Positions 33,850 through 44,824 of a stretch of 64,000 nt of DNA are shown here, in pieces (within the stretch, counting starts at the first letter, position 1; each line of letters begins with the position of its first letter). Made by a program: the position numbers and the translations under genes. The DNA comes from Bryum argenteum (taxonomy: Eukaryota > Streptophyta > Bryopsida > Bryales > Bryaceae). Location of the stretch: NCBI GenBank assembly GCA_037043015.1, contig CM073321.1, forward strand, positions 9,122,001 through 9,186,000, written 5' to 3'. The notes beneath the pieces are model-generated. The model was given only the letters and a program-made list of their open reading frames with translations, had not been told where the DNA came from and made no database searches.

Positions 33850-35500
33850 TCGTTTTTGTAGTCGATAATGCGCTTGTTTGCTGCGCTTGTCCTTGGCTTG
33901 ACCTGCACAAGAATGTATTTAGTCATGATATGGGAAGGATGTGATTAACTTCGTTTGCATGTTAGCAGTTGTGATGAGTTACAGATCTTGTATAAAAAAA
34001 ATTGGTTGGAGAGTTAGATTGGGAGTTTAATGGTAGTGTAGGTGAAGGACAAAGTCTAATTTCTCCATTCATAAGCCGACCCATTTCATCAGAACATGCT
34101 GCATCTATTGTTTTTTTGAATGCTTAAAATGAAATTCACACATATACACGATTCAACATCAATGCAGTCAGAAAAAAAGTGCTATTGTGAAGAACAGAAA
34201 TCAAATACTGCTGGGCACATTCGAAGTCAAAATTAGTACATTAGTGCTGGGCACATTCAAAGACAAAATGAACAATGAAACTGTACTGTATGTTACAGAA
34301 AAGAACATGACAAGCAATGCACAACAGTGGAAGCAAGAATCAAATCATGCATACAAACACAACCCTACTAGTGAACCGCTCACTGAAATTGCGCAAATAC
34401 TTCACGTCGAGCTAAATCTCAAACTAAGAATTGCAAAATCTCATAAGAGATTGAAAATTTCAACTCAAATCCAGTTCCTACCTGCAATAAATCGGAAAAT
34501 GCGTGGATGTATGTTTCTCAAATGGGATGCAAGCAAAGTAAATTAAATTGGGACTGAGGACTTACGAGGAAGAAGACTTCACCAAATTCTATCGCCGCTA
34601 ATCACTTTCAAAAAGCAGAAGTCGCCGCCAATCACTCCCCCGTACTCCGCAAGCAGCAGTCTCCAGCAATCCTCGGCGCAAACGAACAGGAACACCAACT
34701 CCCTCTAATAAACATGAACACCGAAATTCCCTAACTAAGAAACTCTAAATTTCTCTAACGAGCAGAAATTGCAGATTTCTCTCATGCAGCTGGAGCAATC
34801 GCTTAGAGACGCAAACTCTAAAAGCAAAAGTGGTGGCCTAGCTTACCTAAGATATTTGTAACCGCACCAGTGAACGCGCAGCAGCAGCTTTTCCTCTGGA
34901 AGCACAACCTCCGACAACCAGCGATGCAGAACCGGAAGAAGAACCCCAAAAAGCAGAAACTTCGGGCTCCGGCAAGCAGCTGCACCTCCGGCAGACTAAA
35001 CCCCCGGAATAGCCGCACCTCCGCGAAGGAGCACCTTCGAACCCCCGCAAGCTGCACAGCTCCGGCGAGCAGCACCTTCGAACTCGAACTCCCGCAAGCA
35101 GCACAGCTACAGCTCTGGCGAGCAGCACCTTCGAACTCCCGCAAGCAGCTGCACCTCCGAACAACGTCACCTGCGGAAAAACAAACCTCCGCCTCAACGA
35201 CATAGCTCGACCAACCTCCGCCAAGCACTCAACTACAAATCCAAACCCTAAACCTCTGCCACGCGCTGAACTACAGAGCTTCAAGAAATACCTCCACCAA
35301 GCACTCAACTGAAAAGCCTCGCAGCCTCACCTCGGCACAAACCCCTACACCACTCAAGTACAGAGTCTGAAGCAAAATGGCGCAAAACGAAATAAGCGCA
35401 AAACGACAAAACGAGTGGCACGACTACTGCGCCGCAGAGGAGATAGATTAACGACAAAACCCTAATGCACGAGTCTAACAGCGCAAAGGAGAGAGAGGGA
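33850..35500. other. Upstream flank of copy B, no supported gene
   Basis: A short exon-like stretch before the proposed ATG has an acceptor-like TTGTGCAG at about 33907. A half palindrome (GTCGAGCTAAAT) occurs at about 34410. An open frame at 34187-34546 has no recognisable features. The region 34560-34800 shows nothing distinctive. The left terminus expected for copy B was not found here. Confidence 0.4.
34970..35180. repeat. Imperfect tandem repeat, AGCAGCACCTTCGAAC family
   Basis: Units of about 25-45 bp combine CTCCGGC(A/G)AGCAGC, CACCTTCGAAC and CCCGCAAGC in changing order. The repeat gives rise to Ser/Cys/Gly-rich open frames on the reverse strand (34818-35308) that I do not take as genes. 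Confidence 0.65.
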
Positions 35501-35592
35501 ATGCAGGAAAATAATGAGCCTGGATGGAGTGGGGTGTCGGGGGGATGGACAGTGCGTTGGCGGCGGTGGTGGGACGTGGAGGTTCCATCATG

Positions 35593-35714
35593 AAAAAGTT
35601 TTCCATGCCCATGATCATGTGCATGGGCATGGTCATGCACATGGTCATACACACATACATGGCCATGTGCATGACCATGCCCATGCACATGAACATGGGC
35701 AGGGAAAACTTTTT
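35593..35714. repeat. 122-bp imperfect hairpin of CATG-rich sequence
   Basis: Left arm 35593-35648 and right arm 35659-35714 are each 56 bases and pair with three mismatches, around a 10-base loop ACACACATAC. The arms begin AAAAAGTTTTCC and consist mostly of CATG-based hexamers. Transcribed RNA would form a long near-perfect stem on either strand. Confidence 0.93.
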
Positions 35715-35850
35715 TACTTTAGTGATTTTTAGTTTACTAATATTTACTAATGTTTACTAATTTTTACTAATGCTTAAAAAATTTTTACTTATGTTTACTA
35801 ATTTATACTAATGTTTACTAGTTTACTAATGTTTACTAATTTTTTCACTA
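35714..35850. repeat. TTTACTAATG tandem repeat
   Basis: At least nine imperfect copies of a 10-14 bp unit TTTACTAAT(G/T) follow directly after the hairpin. The units are AT-rich, and spacing drifts between 11 and 17 bp. Confidence 0.8.
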
Positions 35851-37790
35851 ATTCTTGGCTAAGTTTTGACTAGGATTTGACTATGTTTATGTCCAATTTT
35901 TGCCCAAAATTTGACTAAATACATGTTTAGGTTTTTAATGAAAGTTTGTGACTAAATTTAGTATTGTAAAGTACTCTAAATTCTTAGTTTTAACTCGTAA
36001 ATTTAGAGAGTACATTGTTCCCTATCTACTGTAATAAAGGGCTGCCATGTTTTGTTTTTATCACCTATAGTATACATAGGTAAAAACCATTTTAGAATAA
36101 AAATAATTCTATATAAGGCTCTTCACCTTGTAATTGATTTGTAATTTTTTTATCATCCAAGTAAAACAAATATACTGAATTTCTGTTAGAAAAATTGTCT
36201 TATACAAATTAATTTCTTCTACTTCTGTAGTATGTACTATTTTCAGATGATGGGTATTGACAAGTACAAATAATATTTTGTTAGTATAAATATATATAAC
36301 CATAAGTTTTTAGAAAGGTGAATTTTCGTTTTGTACTCTAGTTTCATTGGAGTTTACTTAAGTATGAAAAGATATATGCGATTACATTGAAATGCAAAAG
36401 TTTAAAAAGAAAAAATTGATGTCATTTCTAAAAAAATCAGGAATCAAAATGATCACTCTCTATCATAATAGCTCTTCTATATTTAGGAAAAATAAAAATA
36501 TAATTAAATAAATAAATAAGTAAGAATCTAACTTTTTGTAAAATAAGTTATTTTTGTATTACTCGTTAATAAATAATATCTTTAATGGATTATTTTTTGG
36601 ATAACATAAGTCTTAATGAAGAGATTATTTAATACACATTTAATTTGTCAATCAGTAGAGACTTTATAGACTTTTCAGGAATATGTTAATGTACAGAAAT
36701 AAATAAATATACAATCATATAATAAATTGATCAGCAAAAGATACAATATCTTATAAATATAGTACTTTGAAAAATAACTAACAATAAACAAGTTATTGAA
36801 TACACATTGAAATAAGGGATTATTGATTCGACTATTTATTAAACATATTAATATAACTAAATATATATATATAATTTAAGGAACTAATACGCTAATATAT
36901 ATATGATGTTAAGAATTTGGTATTTGAAAATAGTAGGTCAATAAATCAATTATTTGTAAAGTTCAATTAAGAGTTTTATTGACTTTAATAGACTAATAAA
37001 TTGGTTATCCAATAAATATAGTATTTTATAGATATGTTATTTAGGTATAAGAAATTAATAAATACACTCTTTCATACAAGAATAATTTAGAGAAGGTTAG
37101 GAATAGATTATTACCACATATGAAATACACTTGTTTTTTGAGAATGAGCTGATATTGCATAAAGTTATTGTTGAATATAAAAGTTTATATATAGATAATT
37201 AAAAAATATAATATGATATTTTTTTAATTTTTGATACTTCTATAAGTAGTGTCTTTGACAAAATTAGTTAATAACTGAATTATTAATTCGAACATTATTT
37301 TAGAATTCAAAATTTGAGGACAAGAGATTCATAAATATAATTAAGTAGGACAGTGAGTGTTAGCACAAATGCAAATTTGGATTTTTTTGATGTCGAATAT
37401 AGGTTAATGATATTAAGTGCTCTGAAACTATAAAATCATGCTATTGCCTAGAGGGTTTCAATAAAATTCATAGCTTAGAAGCTATAAATATTGCCTATTA
37501 TGTAGAATTTTACCAGCTATATAAATGAAAAAAGACATATTTTAGATAGTATAATGACTATGATTACATTCTAAAAATATGAAAACATGTATTAGTGTAC
37601 ATTGTTGGCCACATTTTTATTTACATTGTACAACGATCATTTCTGTACATTTATTCTTATTGCATGTTCATTTAAAACCATTTTTGTTCTTGAGTATGCG
37701 TTTAAATATATTTATAAAGTAGTAGAATAAATTATTAATGAAAAGTCACGTTCAAAACATAAATACGTCGATGAAGTTCATCACTCTCTA
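35850..37790. other. AT-rich gene-free tract
   Basis: Nearly 2 kb of very AT-rich sequence with no convincing coding frame, no palindrome of the 21-bp family and only simple A/T runs. It looks like old, decayed intergenic DNA. Confidence 0.6.
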
Positions 37791-37925
37791 AGGTTGTTCA
37801 AACGACCATTTGTTCTCAGGCCAATCTTTTAGCCTCTGTGGTGTTTTGCGCTCGAAGGAACGTAATATAAAACTACCAACAGGGCCAATAAATTTCTTGC
37901 TCTTTTCAAGAAACTCGATACCATT
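37790..37925 (-). pseudogene. Fragment of module gene 1 (fourth copy)
   Basis: On the reverse strand the frame reads EFLEKSKKFIGPVGSF and then a block ending RLKDWPENKW, homologous to copy B gene 1 near 31120-30990 (EKFVGPVG, RLGDWPENSW). Sequence to the right up to 38051 is in frame but not similar. Only about 45 residues remain. It shows the module was once present here too. Confidence 0.72.
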
Positions 37926-38463
37926 GCTACAGAATTTGAAGAGAATCAGCACCCACTCTATATCAAGCCAATTCGTCGCTGTAGGCAGCTCTGCGTCTAA
38001 AGCGCTGAACATTCTACGTTTTGAAGGCATTGCTAACGATGGAAGGCTCACAATGAGGCTGAGTCTTTTTTACTTTGCAAGCGGCATTCAAAATCAAGTG
38101 GATTAGACAATAGAGTGTTGAGTACATGGGCAATAATGTGTTATCAGTCAGGATATATTATCGAGTACTCTAAGATAGTCTTAAAGCGAAGCTTATTCAT
38201 TTAAAAGTATAGTTTCTACAAATAATTTCAAAAATATAATTTCAATAAACGTAAATAATTTTTACAATCCTTAATTTGAAGTATGAAAATCTTTTTTTAA
38301 AAAAAAATGTCCAAGATTAACTACAATACTTAAAATAAATATAAATTATACTATATTGCGTGGAATAGATCATAATAGGGCGTAAAGAGTTGCATATGTT
38401 TATGACTCCTTATAATAATTACAACGAAAACAATATAATTATGATGAAATAAACTCGATTCGG

Positions 38464-38637
38464 TTAAAACACGTAATTTTTTATAATGGTATTCTTCACT
38501 GATTTTGAGAAAATTAATGTGGGTTTAGCTTGGGTCGAGGTAAATGTACCCACACAGTACATTTGGCTCAACTCAAGCTCAATTTTCATCAATTTGATAA
38601 TCTGAATATTTTCAATATAACGAATTACGTGTTTTAA
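38464..38637. mobile_element. 174-bp short element with module termini and TTAA flanks
   Basis: The left end reads TTAA then AACACGTAATT, and the right end reads AATTACGTGTT then TTAA. The termini match those of copies A and C, with similarity extending to about ACTGATTTTG on the left. Inside are two degenerate 21-bp palindromes (38524 and 38572, 48 bp apart). It has no coding capacity. I read it as a non-autonomous derivative of the two-gene module. Confidence 0.78.
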
Positions 38638-38639
38638 GC

Positions 38640-40510
38640 TTACGTTTAAGCTTAAGAAGGTCCTGTACTGAAAAATTTCATTTCTTGAATTGATTTTCAT
38701 AAATCTTATTCTTATGATTTCACAAGGTCAAATAATTTAAGACATAAGCATAGAATAGGTTCAATTTCTCACACATAGACTTTCTTAAATACTCAGATGT
38801 TTATTTAGTTATTTAATCCTCAAGAATGAAAGTATAAATCTAATATAACGTCACAAAATAAGTAATACTAACGATAAGAATAAAATGGTTGCCTTGCTTT
38901 CTCCAACATGGACGCAGTGAAATTGAACTCTCCGTGAAGATGCGAAGTACCAACGGCTAAACAGTAAGACCCCGTGCACCTTTACTATAGCTTTGCAGTG
39001 ACAACCTTGATTGAATGTGTAAGATAGGTGGGAGTTGGTGACGTGCAACGTCACCTCCAATCTTGGAATATCACTCTTTCGTCTAAGGATGTCTAAGTGC
39101 CAAAACAGAGGCGGAACACTGCATGTTGGTTAGTTTATCTGGGGCGGATGCCTTTAAGGAAGGTGCGCTTGGATGGAAACATCTCAGGCTAATCTGGCTA
39201 TATGCTGAAATCTCCATTTCTTGGACGATCAGCAGGGATTTAATTAAAGATAGTTACTGAAATTTGCAGGATAAAATTTCAACTTTAAAGATCAATGGAT
39301 GTATAGATTGTATTTGATAAATGCATATTTCAAACAAAAAGATGTCTATATTTGCAACTAATTTTGAACATTTCAATACAACATCCAATTGTAAGGTTAA
39401 GCATCTACAAATGAAATTAAAACGTTCAAATGTAATCTTATTTTGGTAAGCTTTATGTTAAAGAAAATTAAATGACATATATACCATTGAGCATCTATAC
39501 AATGAAATTAAGTTTAAATATAAAATTTTATGTATATTAAAACTTCTTTAATTAAATCTTTAATTAAATCTTCCAAAGTGTATTTAACAAGATTTACAAA
39601 CTTACTTATGAAATAGTATAAATTTTTTATCGTTCATAACCTTGAAAATTTCATTTAAAATTTAAAGTTAAAATATTTGATTTCATCAGTACAGTTTATA
39701 GCTCAATCAATTTGATACTCTACATAATATACTAAGATTATATTTACATTTTATGAATTTACAATTTGAAAGATATATTTTTTATTTATAGATAAATAGT
39801 ATATAATATAATATGTAATAAATATCATTTACTATATTAAATTATATATAATTATCAAATGTATTACGTATATACGAAGAAGTAAATAGAATTTAATAAA
39901 AATTATGTTTACTCGTACAATTTTTAACAAGATATTGCATATGATAGAATTAATTTGAAGTGTATAATAATCAACATTCAATTAAAAATTGTTAGCAAGT
40001 GCATACACACAAAAACGTTAATAGTAATAAACTTATAGATAAGATATTAAGAACCTAATACTTAATAAGACTTATGCATCATTTAATTAAATATGGAGTT
40101 TGGGCTTATTATGGACGTTAAAACATGGGGAGATCCCTCCATCCATAACCTTAAAATATACGTATTTGAAGAGTATCCTCATGGAATCTATATTATAGAA
40201 ATCATTTTGCAACTATTGTTCCTAATTGTAGATCGTGGACTGTCCATATTTAATTAAATATGTCATACTTCACCTTAAGGTAAATATAACATCAAATTTA
40301 TTGAATACGAACTTTATTAAGAAAGAAAGGTTTGAGCTTAAGAATACTCAATTCACAAAAATATGAAATTGAAAGTTGTATCCATTGTATTGCTTCCAAG
40401 TAATTATACTAAAATTTTATTGTGTCATTGAGTATTTGCTAACATAGTATTCCTCACTGTAGGTGTATAAAGATTAACATTTTTTTGACCAATTACAATT
40501 ATCACACACC
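38640..40510. other. AT-rich tract without supported genes
   Basis: Mostly A/T-rich sequence. A less AT-rich patch at 38870-39240 has no clear frame; a 69-codon reverse frame at 39060-38851 is probably chance. TTTAATTAAATAT-like strings recur (40083, 40248). No palindrome copies. Confidence 0.5.
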
Positions 40511-40518
40511 TATAATAG

Positions 40519-40640
40519 AAACCCTAAACCTTAAACCCTATAACCCCAATCCCGCCAATTTTCAAATGGCGGCTCGTTTCTTTCCGCCCATTATTAACTG
40601 TTGACACTTCATCTGTCGAGACTTCACTTCCCGCCAATTT
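40519..40640 (+). promoter_or_regulatory. Telobox and E2F-like promoter region
   Basis: AAACCCTAAA at 40519-40528 and a second ACCCTA at 40535-40540 are telobox-type motifs. TCCCGCCAA occurs at about 40550 and TTCCCGCCAA at 40628-40637, which match E2F sites, and TGGCGG lies near 40567. In plants these motifs mark genes active in dividing cells. The likely target is the transposase-like gene starting at 41943. Confidence 0.5.
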
Positions 40641-41188
40641 TCAATTTTCTAAAAGTCAATTCCCTCCCATTTCCTATTTATGGGTTAGCGCGAAAACGGC
40701 ATTGCGCTACGCAATGACCTTCGAAATCCACGACGAAATGATTCTTTTTTCAATCTCTCAGTTTGCTGAACTCCCTCGACGTATTTCGGTTCTCCGCGCT
40801 TCCTTCAACTCGCCCTCTACCTTCGTGTACGTGTTTCCCGATTGCATTTATGCATGATTGTTTGTAGTTCAATTCGCTTTGCACAGCTTCTCGCATTGTT
40901 AGATTCATCATTCTTCGTAGTTTTCTCCTTATCTTCAGTGGTAGTAGTTGATAATTTTAGTTCAATGGTTGTATTCTAATGGCTTGTATTTCAGCATGGT
41001 GCATTCGGAGTCGTTGTTGTTGACATATTATTTTCATTTGACGATTACGTTGGTACAGGAGTATATTTTGATTCCTGCGTGTGACGACAAAATGGGAGAG
41101 CGCTGGTTGTAACAGAATTTTGAATTGTATTCACATCCCGTGAAATCCGCCGGAAGTTTCGGGACTAGTATGGTACTTTGCCATGCAG

Positions 41189-41854
41189 TTTAGCTCGACT
41201 CGATATAGATGTATAGATGTATAGATGTATACATCAGCAGTTTAGTTCGAGTCGAGCTAAACTGTATGCGTGCAAATATCTGCAGTTTAGCTCGAGTCGA
41301 GCTAAACTGTCTTGCATGCATGTTCTTGCAGTTTAGCTCGACTCGAGCTAAACTGTATGCGTCCATGTTCCTGCAGTTTAGCTCGATTCGAGCTAAACTG
41401 CAGAATGAATGAGTATTGCAGTTTAGCTCGACTCGAGCTAAACTGCAGTAACGTGCCCGCTTACAGTTTAGTTCGAGTCGAGCTAAACTGTATTGCATGC
41501 ATGTTCCTGCTGTTTAGCTCGACTCGAGCTAAACTACAATATTCCTTCGTATCTGTAGTTTAGCTCGAGTCGAGCTAAACTGCTGTATGCATCTTGTCGG
41601 ACAATTTAGCTCGAGTCGAGCTAAACTGTAGCATATATCTCGTGAAATTGTTTAGCTGGTGTTGAACTAATCAATAGCGCGGGACAGTATTCCCCCTTGT
41701 GCTCGAGTCAGGCTTTACTGCTAGGGGTTTAGGTTAATCATTTTAAATCGCGTCGAGTTAAACTGATTGATCGAATACATAATGCAGTTTAGCTCGACTC
41801 GAGCTAAACCGTAGAATGTATTCTCTTAGTAAGTTTATCTCGAGTCAAGCTAAG
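41189..41854. repeat. Long palindrome array with 45-46 bp period (14 phased units)
   Basis: Units start at 41241, 41286, 41332, 41377, 41422, 41467, 41513, 41559, 41605, 41651, 41697, 41742, 41788 and 41834. Every step is 45 or 46 bp. A half unit lies before them at 41189. Most are canonical; 41651-41742 are degenerate but still in phase. Spacers are 24-25 bases and largely different from each other, although three share TGCATGCATGTTC- or CATGTTC-like text. The array lies between the presumed promoter and the first ATG (41943), probably in a 5' intron ending TTGCAG at 41941. Confidence 0.95.
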
Positions 41855-41942
41855 CTGCACTTGTTCGTTTCTCATACAGTCTTGGAGTTGTGACCATGTT
41901 TTTTTCTAATTAATTTCTAACCTTGTGAGGCCATATTGCAGG

Positions 41943-44824
41943 ATGGATTTCTCTTCAGACGATGACACTTTTGGCGATGCACCTATAAATCCTGGTTTAC
42001 TTGCTGCTCAAGTTGTTCCTCCACGGCTCTAGACAGGGAGGACTGTTGCAATGCTTGATTCCGATGGACTCAGAATCGCTGAGGGTTTACTTCGAAACCT
42101 ACGATCCGGCGCTGTACCGGATTGTCACGGCCTACTCGGTGATTCCCGAGTTGTGGTGCAAGTTTCAACTTTGTTTGTTGAGGTCGAGGATCCAGACGAC
42201 TGGATATACTCCTTCAAGTCGTGGCCCATCCAACAAGTCCTCCTAGACGGTGTTACTCTTTTTGACCATAGTCAGCAAGATGTTTACAACAGATGGGTCC
42301 GGGAACGTAGTCGGCGGCAGGGGTCATCTCGAACTCGATTGTATGATAATTCTTCAAGGAATGAGTCTACCCCAGTTTCGCGCAAAGCACAGTATCTGAT
42401 GACAGCAGAGTCAATCAATGCGGTCGCATGTAATACCTGCTGTAAGCACAACTGTGTTCAACTATACCCAAGGGAGAAAATTAAGGTTCTCAGGTGTCGC
42501 ATGTACGACAAGACAACTGTGCAGTTCAAGAATCACGTCAAACTCGATGTCCATAGGCAGTTTCATAGAAACGCTGAAAAGCGAAATGTAGTCACTTTAG
42601 AGGGTATTGATGTTTGTCCGATTGCGTGACTGAAGATCATGGGCGTGAGCAACGGTACGTTTTATCGCAACGCCCAGAGTGCAGCTGATGGGCATGAGGC
42701 CCAGTTACACGGGAACATGGGCTTGCGAAAGCCTAGGAGGCATATGATTGTTGCTTTTGCCGTCTTAGGGGCAATACTTGATAGACATGCCGATCACATG
42801 CCTCACAAGTCCCGGAGCCTTCCATCAGGGGAGAAGGTCGTTGCCAAGGTACTTCCTTCAAGTTTTAAGTGGAAGGACCAAATTCATCTTCTTGATCATC
42901 ACCTTCAAGAGTGTGGGCTTCTGCCGGTGTCAACTTCAAACCTTAGTAAGATATGCCGCGTCAATTACCCAGAATACTATGCCAAAAGATCGGGGGACAA
43001 TTTCGCGCGTTGTTCCAAGTGTGATGAGTTACAATCCATGATGAAGCTCACTCTTCCCGGGACACAATCATCGCTTATATGGTCAAGAAGTTGAATGTAC
43101 ACTTAGATTCCGCATATGCGCACAGAGACTTGTACTACCTCAACCGTTTTTAGGTCGAAGGAGTCGCCTCAAGATGTTTTGACCATTATGCATGACAAGA
43201 TGGACCACTCAAAAACAGCATCACCTGCCTTGTCTCATAAGGTGAAGAACTTAGACGGACTCATGAAGTTACCTCTTGCAGCTACAGGAATTCTTGCTCA
43301 TGGTCATGTAGACCAGCGATACGCTCATTATGGACTAGATGTTTACTCACATGATGCCAATTATACGGATGGCTCATTTGCAAAACTTCTGCGGGATCTC
43401 GAAGCTGCACCTAAATCCTCATCTAGACATCTCCTTACAAATCCCCCATCGCATCCTCTGTATACTGCTCTTTTACAAGGTTCAGAGGTGTGTATGGATC
43501 CACTAGGCCCGATTCCTGACATCCTAGTTCCAGCAAAGTCTCTGCCTCCGATTTTGAATGTCCAAATGGATAATGCTGTAAGTGATAACAAGAATAGATT
43601 TGTTTTTAGTTTCTGATCTCTTTTGGAAGCGAAGCGAGTATTCCGAGAGATATATGTAAATTTTATGCTCGTTGGTCATACTCATGATGACATAGATGCG
43701 TTATTTGGGCGTTGGAGCATGGCGTTGCAAAAGGAGGATTATCCTACCATCCCTCTTCTCATGAAATCTTTTATGAGGATAGAGAAACTTCCTGTTATTC
43801 CACACCTCGTTCAAGAAGTTCCGGACTTCAAGAAATTCATTGAAGAGTGGATGTTAGTTGGCGATGAAGCATTGGTAGGGCATACGAAAGCGCATCAATT
43901 CAAGTTTTACATGGATCCAATTGGATGCCCCGTAATGAAGTTTAAGATTTTCTGTCACGACGAGGAATGGCTTCCTAGAGGTGATCATGCTGGTATTAAA
44001 TTGTGGAAGGAGGATTCTCAAGGCAGATCATTATGGCCACGTGGTGAACCGGATGCAATGCGTCCAAACGAGATGAGCCATTTGCCTGAGGTGGTGAAAG
44101 GGATTTCAGGCTTTGTTGATCATTGGGAACGATTATCACGTGAGTCAATTGAATCGCGGAGATTGTACGAGCCACTTTCATATTACTGGAGCGGCGTTAA
44201 AAATGCTCTTTGTATATCCATGGATGTACTTGCATCGTCGCAAAATGGGATTCCGTCAAGTTTGGAGGAACCATTACCGTTACAACATGGTTTTTTGCCG
44301 TCAACTCGACTTGCACATGCTATGGAAGATGAGTTTACTTTAGAAGGGAATGTACGCGAAGAGTACGACGACGATGATCATTTTGTTGGCAGAGACGTGA
44401 TTGTCCTGCTCCGTCATTTTGAGTTGGACGTGACCTTTATAAGGGCTATTTTGTTGCACTACGTCCATGCGGCACCGATGGTCAACCTTTCTGGCTCGGG
44501 CGAGCAATGTCTGATCCAAATTCAAACCCAGACCTACCCAATACGGTTGACATCCAGTTCTTCCGTCCAATGTCACGCTCCAAAGAAATTCTGAAGTATT
44601 ACACAGATTGGGATACAAATAGAAAGCTTCGATGGACAATTGAAAAAGGTGTAGATGTATGTTCGCAACCTACAGATGCTATTTTCACTGCTTGGAAATC
44701 AAGAATTACGCATTCTGACGAGGAAAGCAGTGAAGGTATAGACGCAATTATTACGATACCCAAGAAGCAGGTCGAAATCATCAAGGCTTCTTTACGGGAG
44801 CTTGCTTCATCTTCTCAAGAGTAG
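41943..44824 (+). pseudogene. Transposase-like protein with GHTHDDID motif, decayed
   Basis: From ATG 41943 one frame runs to 44594, with in-frame stops at 42030-42032, 42627-42629 and 43614-43616 and two opposite frameshifts around 43060 and 43155. A last frame shift near 44490 leads to 44824. Features: a Cys-rich patch (NTCCKHNC, about 42440), FARCSKCDEL (about 43010), LNVQMDNA (about 43555) and VGHTHDDIDALFGRWS (about 43670). From memory these last blocks resemble the DUF7869-type RNase H-like domain found in many plant and animal repeat proteins. Stops at 42627 and 43614 probably replace Trp. It is flanked on both sides by palindrome arrays. Confidence 0.65.

Noticed and set aside
35305-35760. 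His/Met-rich open frames
   Set aside because: They come from the CATG hexamer hairpin, read on both strands.
36109-36303. Small reverse open frame in the AT-rich tract
   Set aside because: Composition is as expected for random AT-rich DNA, with no motif and no neighbouring exon.
38464-38637. Assignment of the TTAA-flanked elements to piggyBac
   Set aside because: TTAA targets suggest it, but the ends do not resemble piggyBac ends as I know them and no piggyBac transposase is visible. TTAA could also be part of the terminus.
41190-41563. Small open frames with repeated SLARVELNC or FSSTRAKL peptides on both strands
   Set aside because: They are translations of the palindrome array, open because the unit lacks stops in some frames. 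No start context or homology supports a protein.
41189-41854. True CRISPR array
   Set aside because: Constant repeats with variable spacers look similar, but the sequence is a eukaryotic chromosome with GT-AG introns. There are no cas genes, repeats are symmetric and degenerate, and several spacers share text. I keep only the geometric resemblance.
643-43616. Reassigned stop codons (TAG/TGA as sense)
   Set aside because: All three stop codons appear in place of different residues (Trp, Gln, Gly, others), alongside real frameshifts. The TNPA-like exon 3 appears to end normally at TGA. Decay explains it better.
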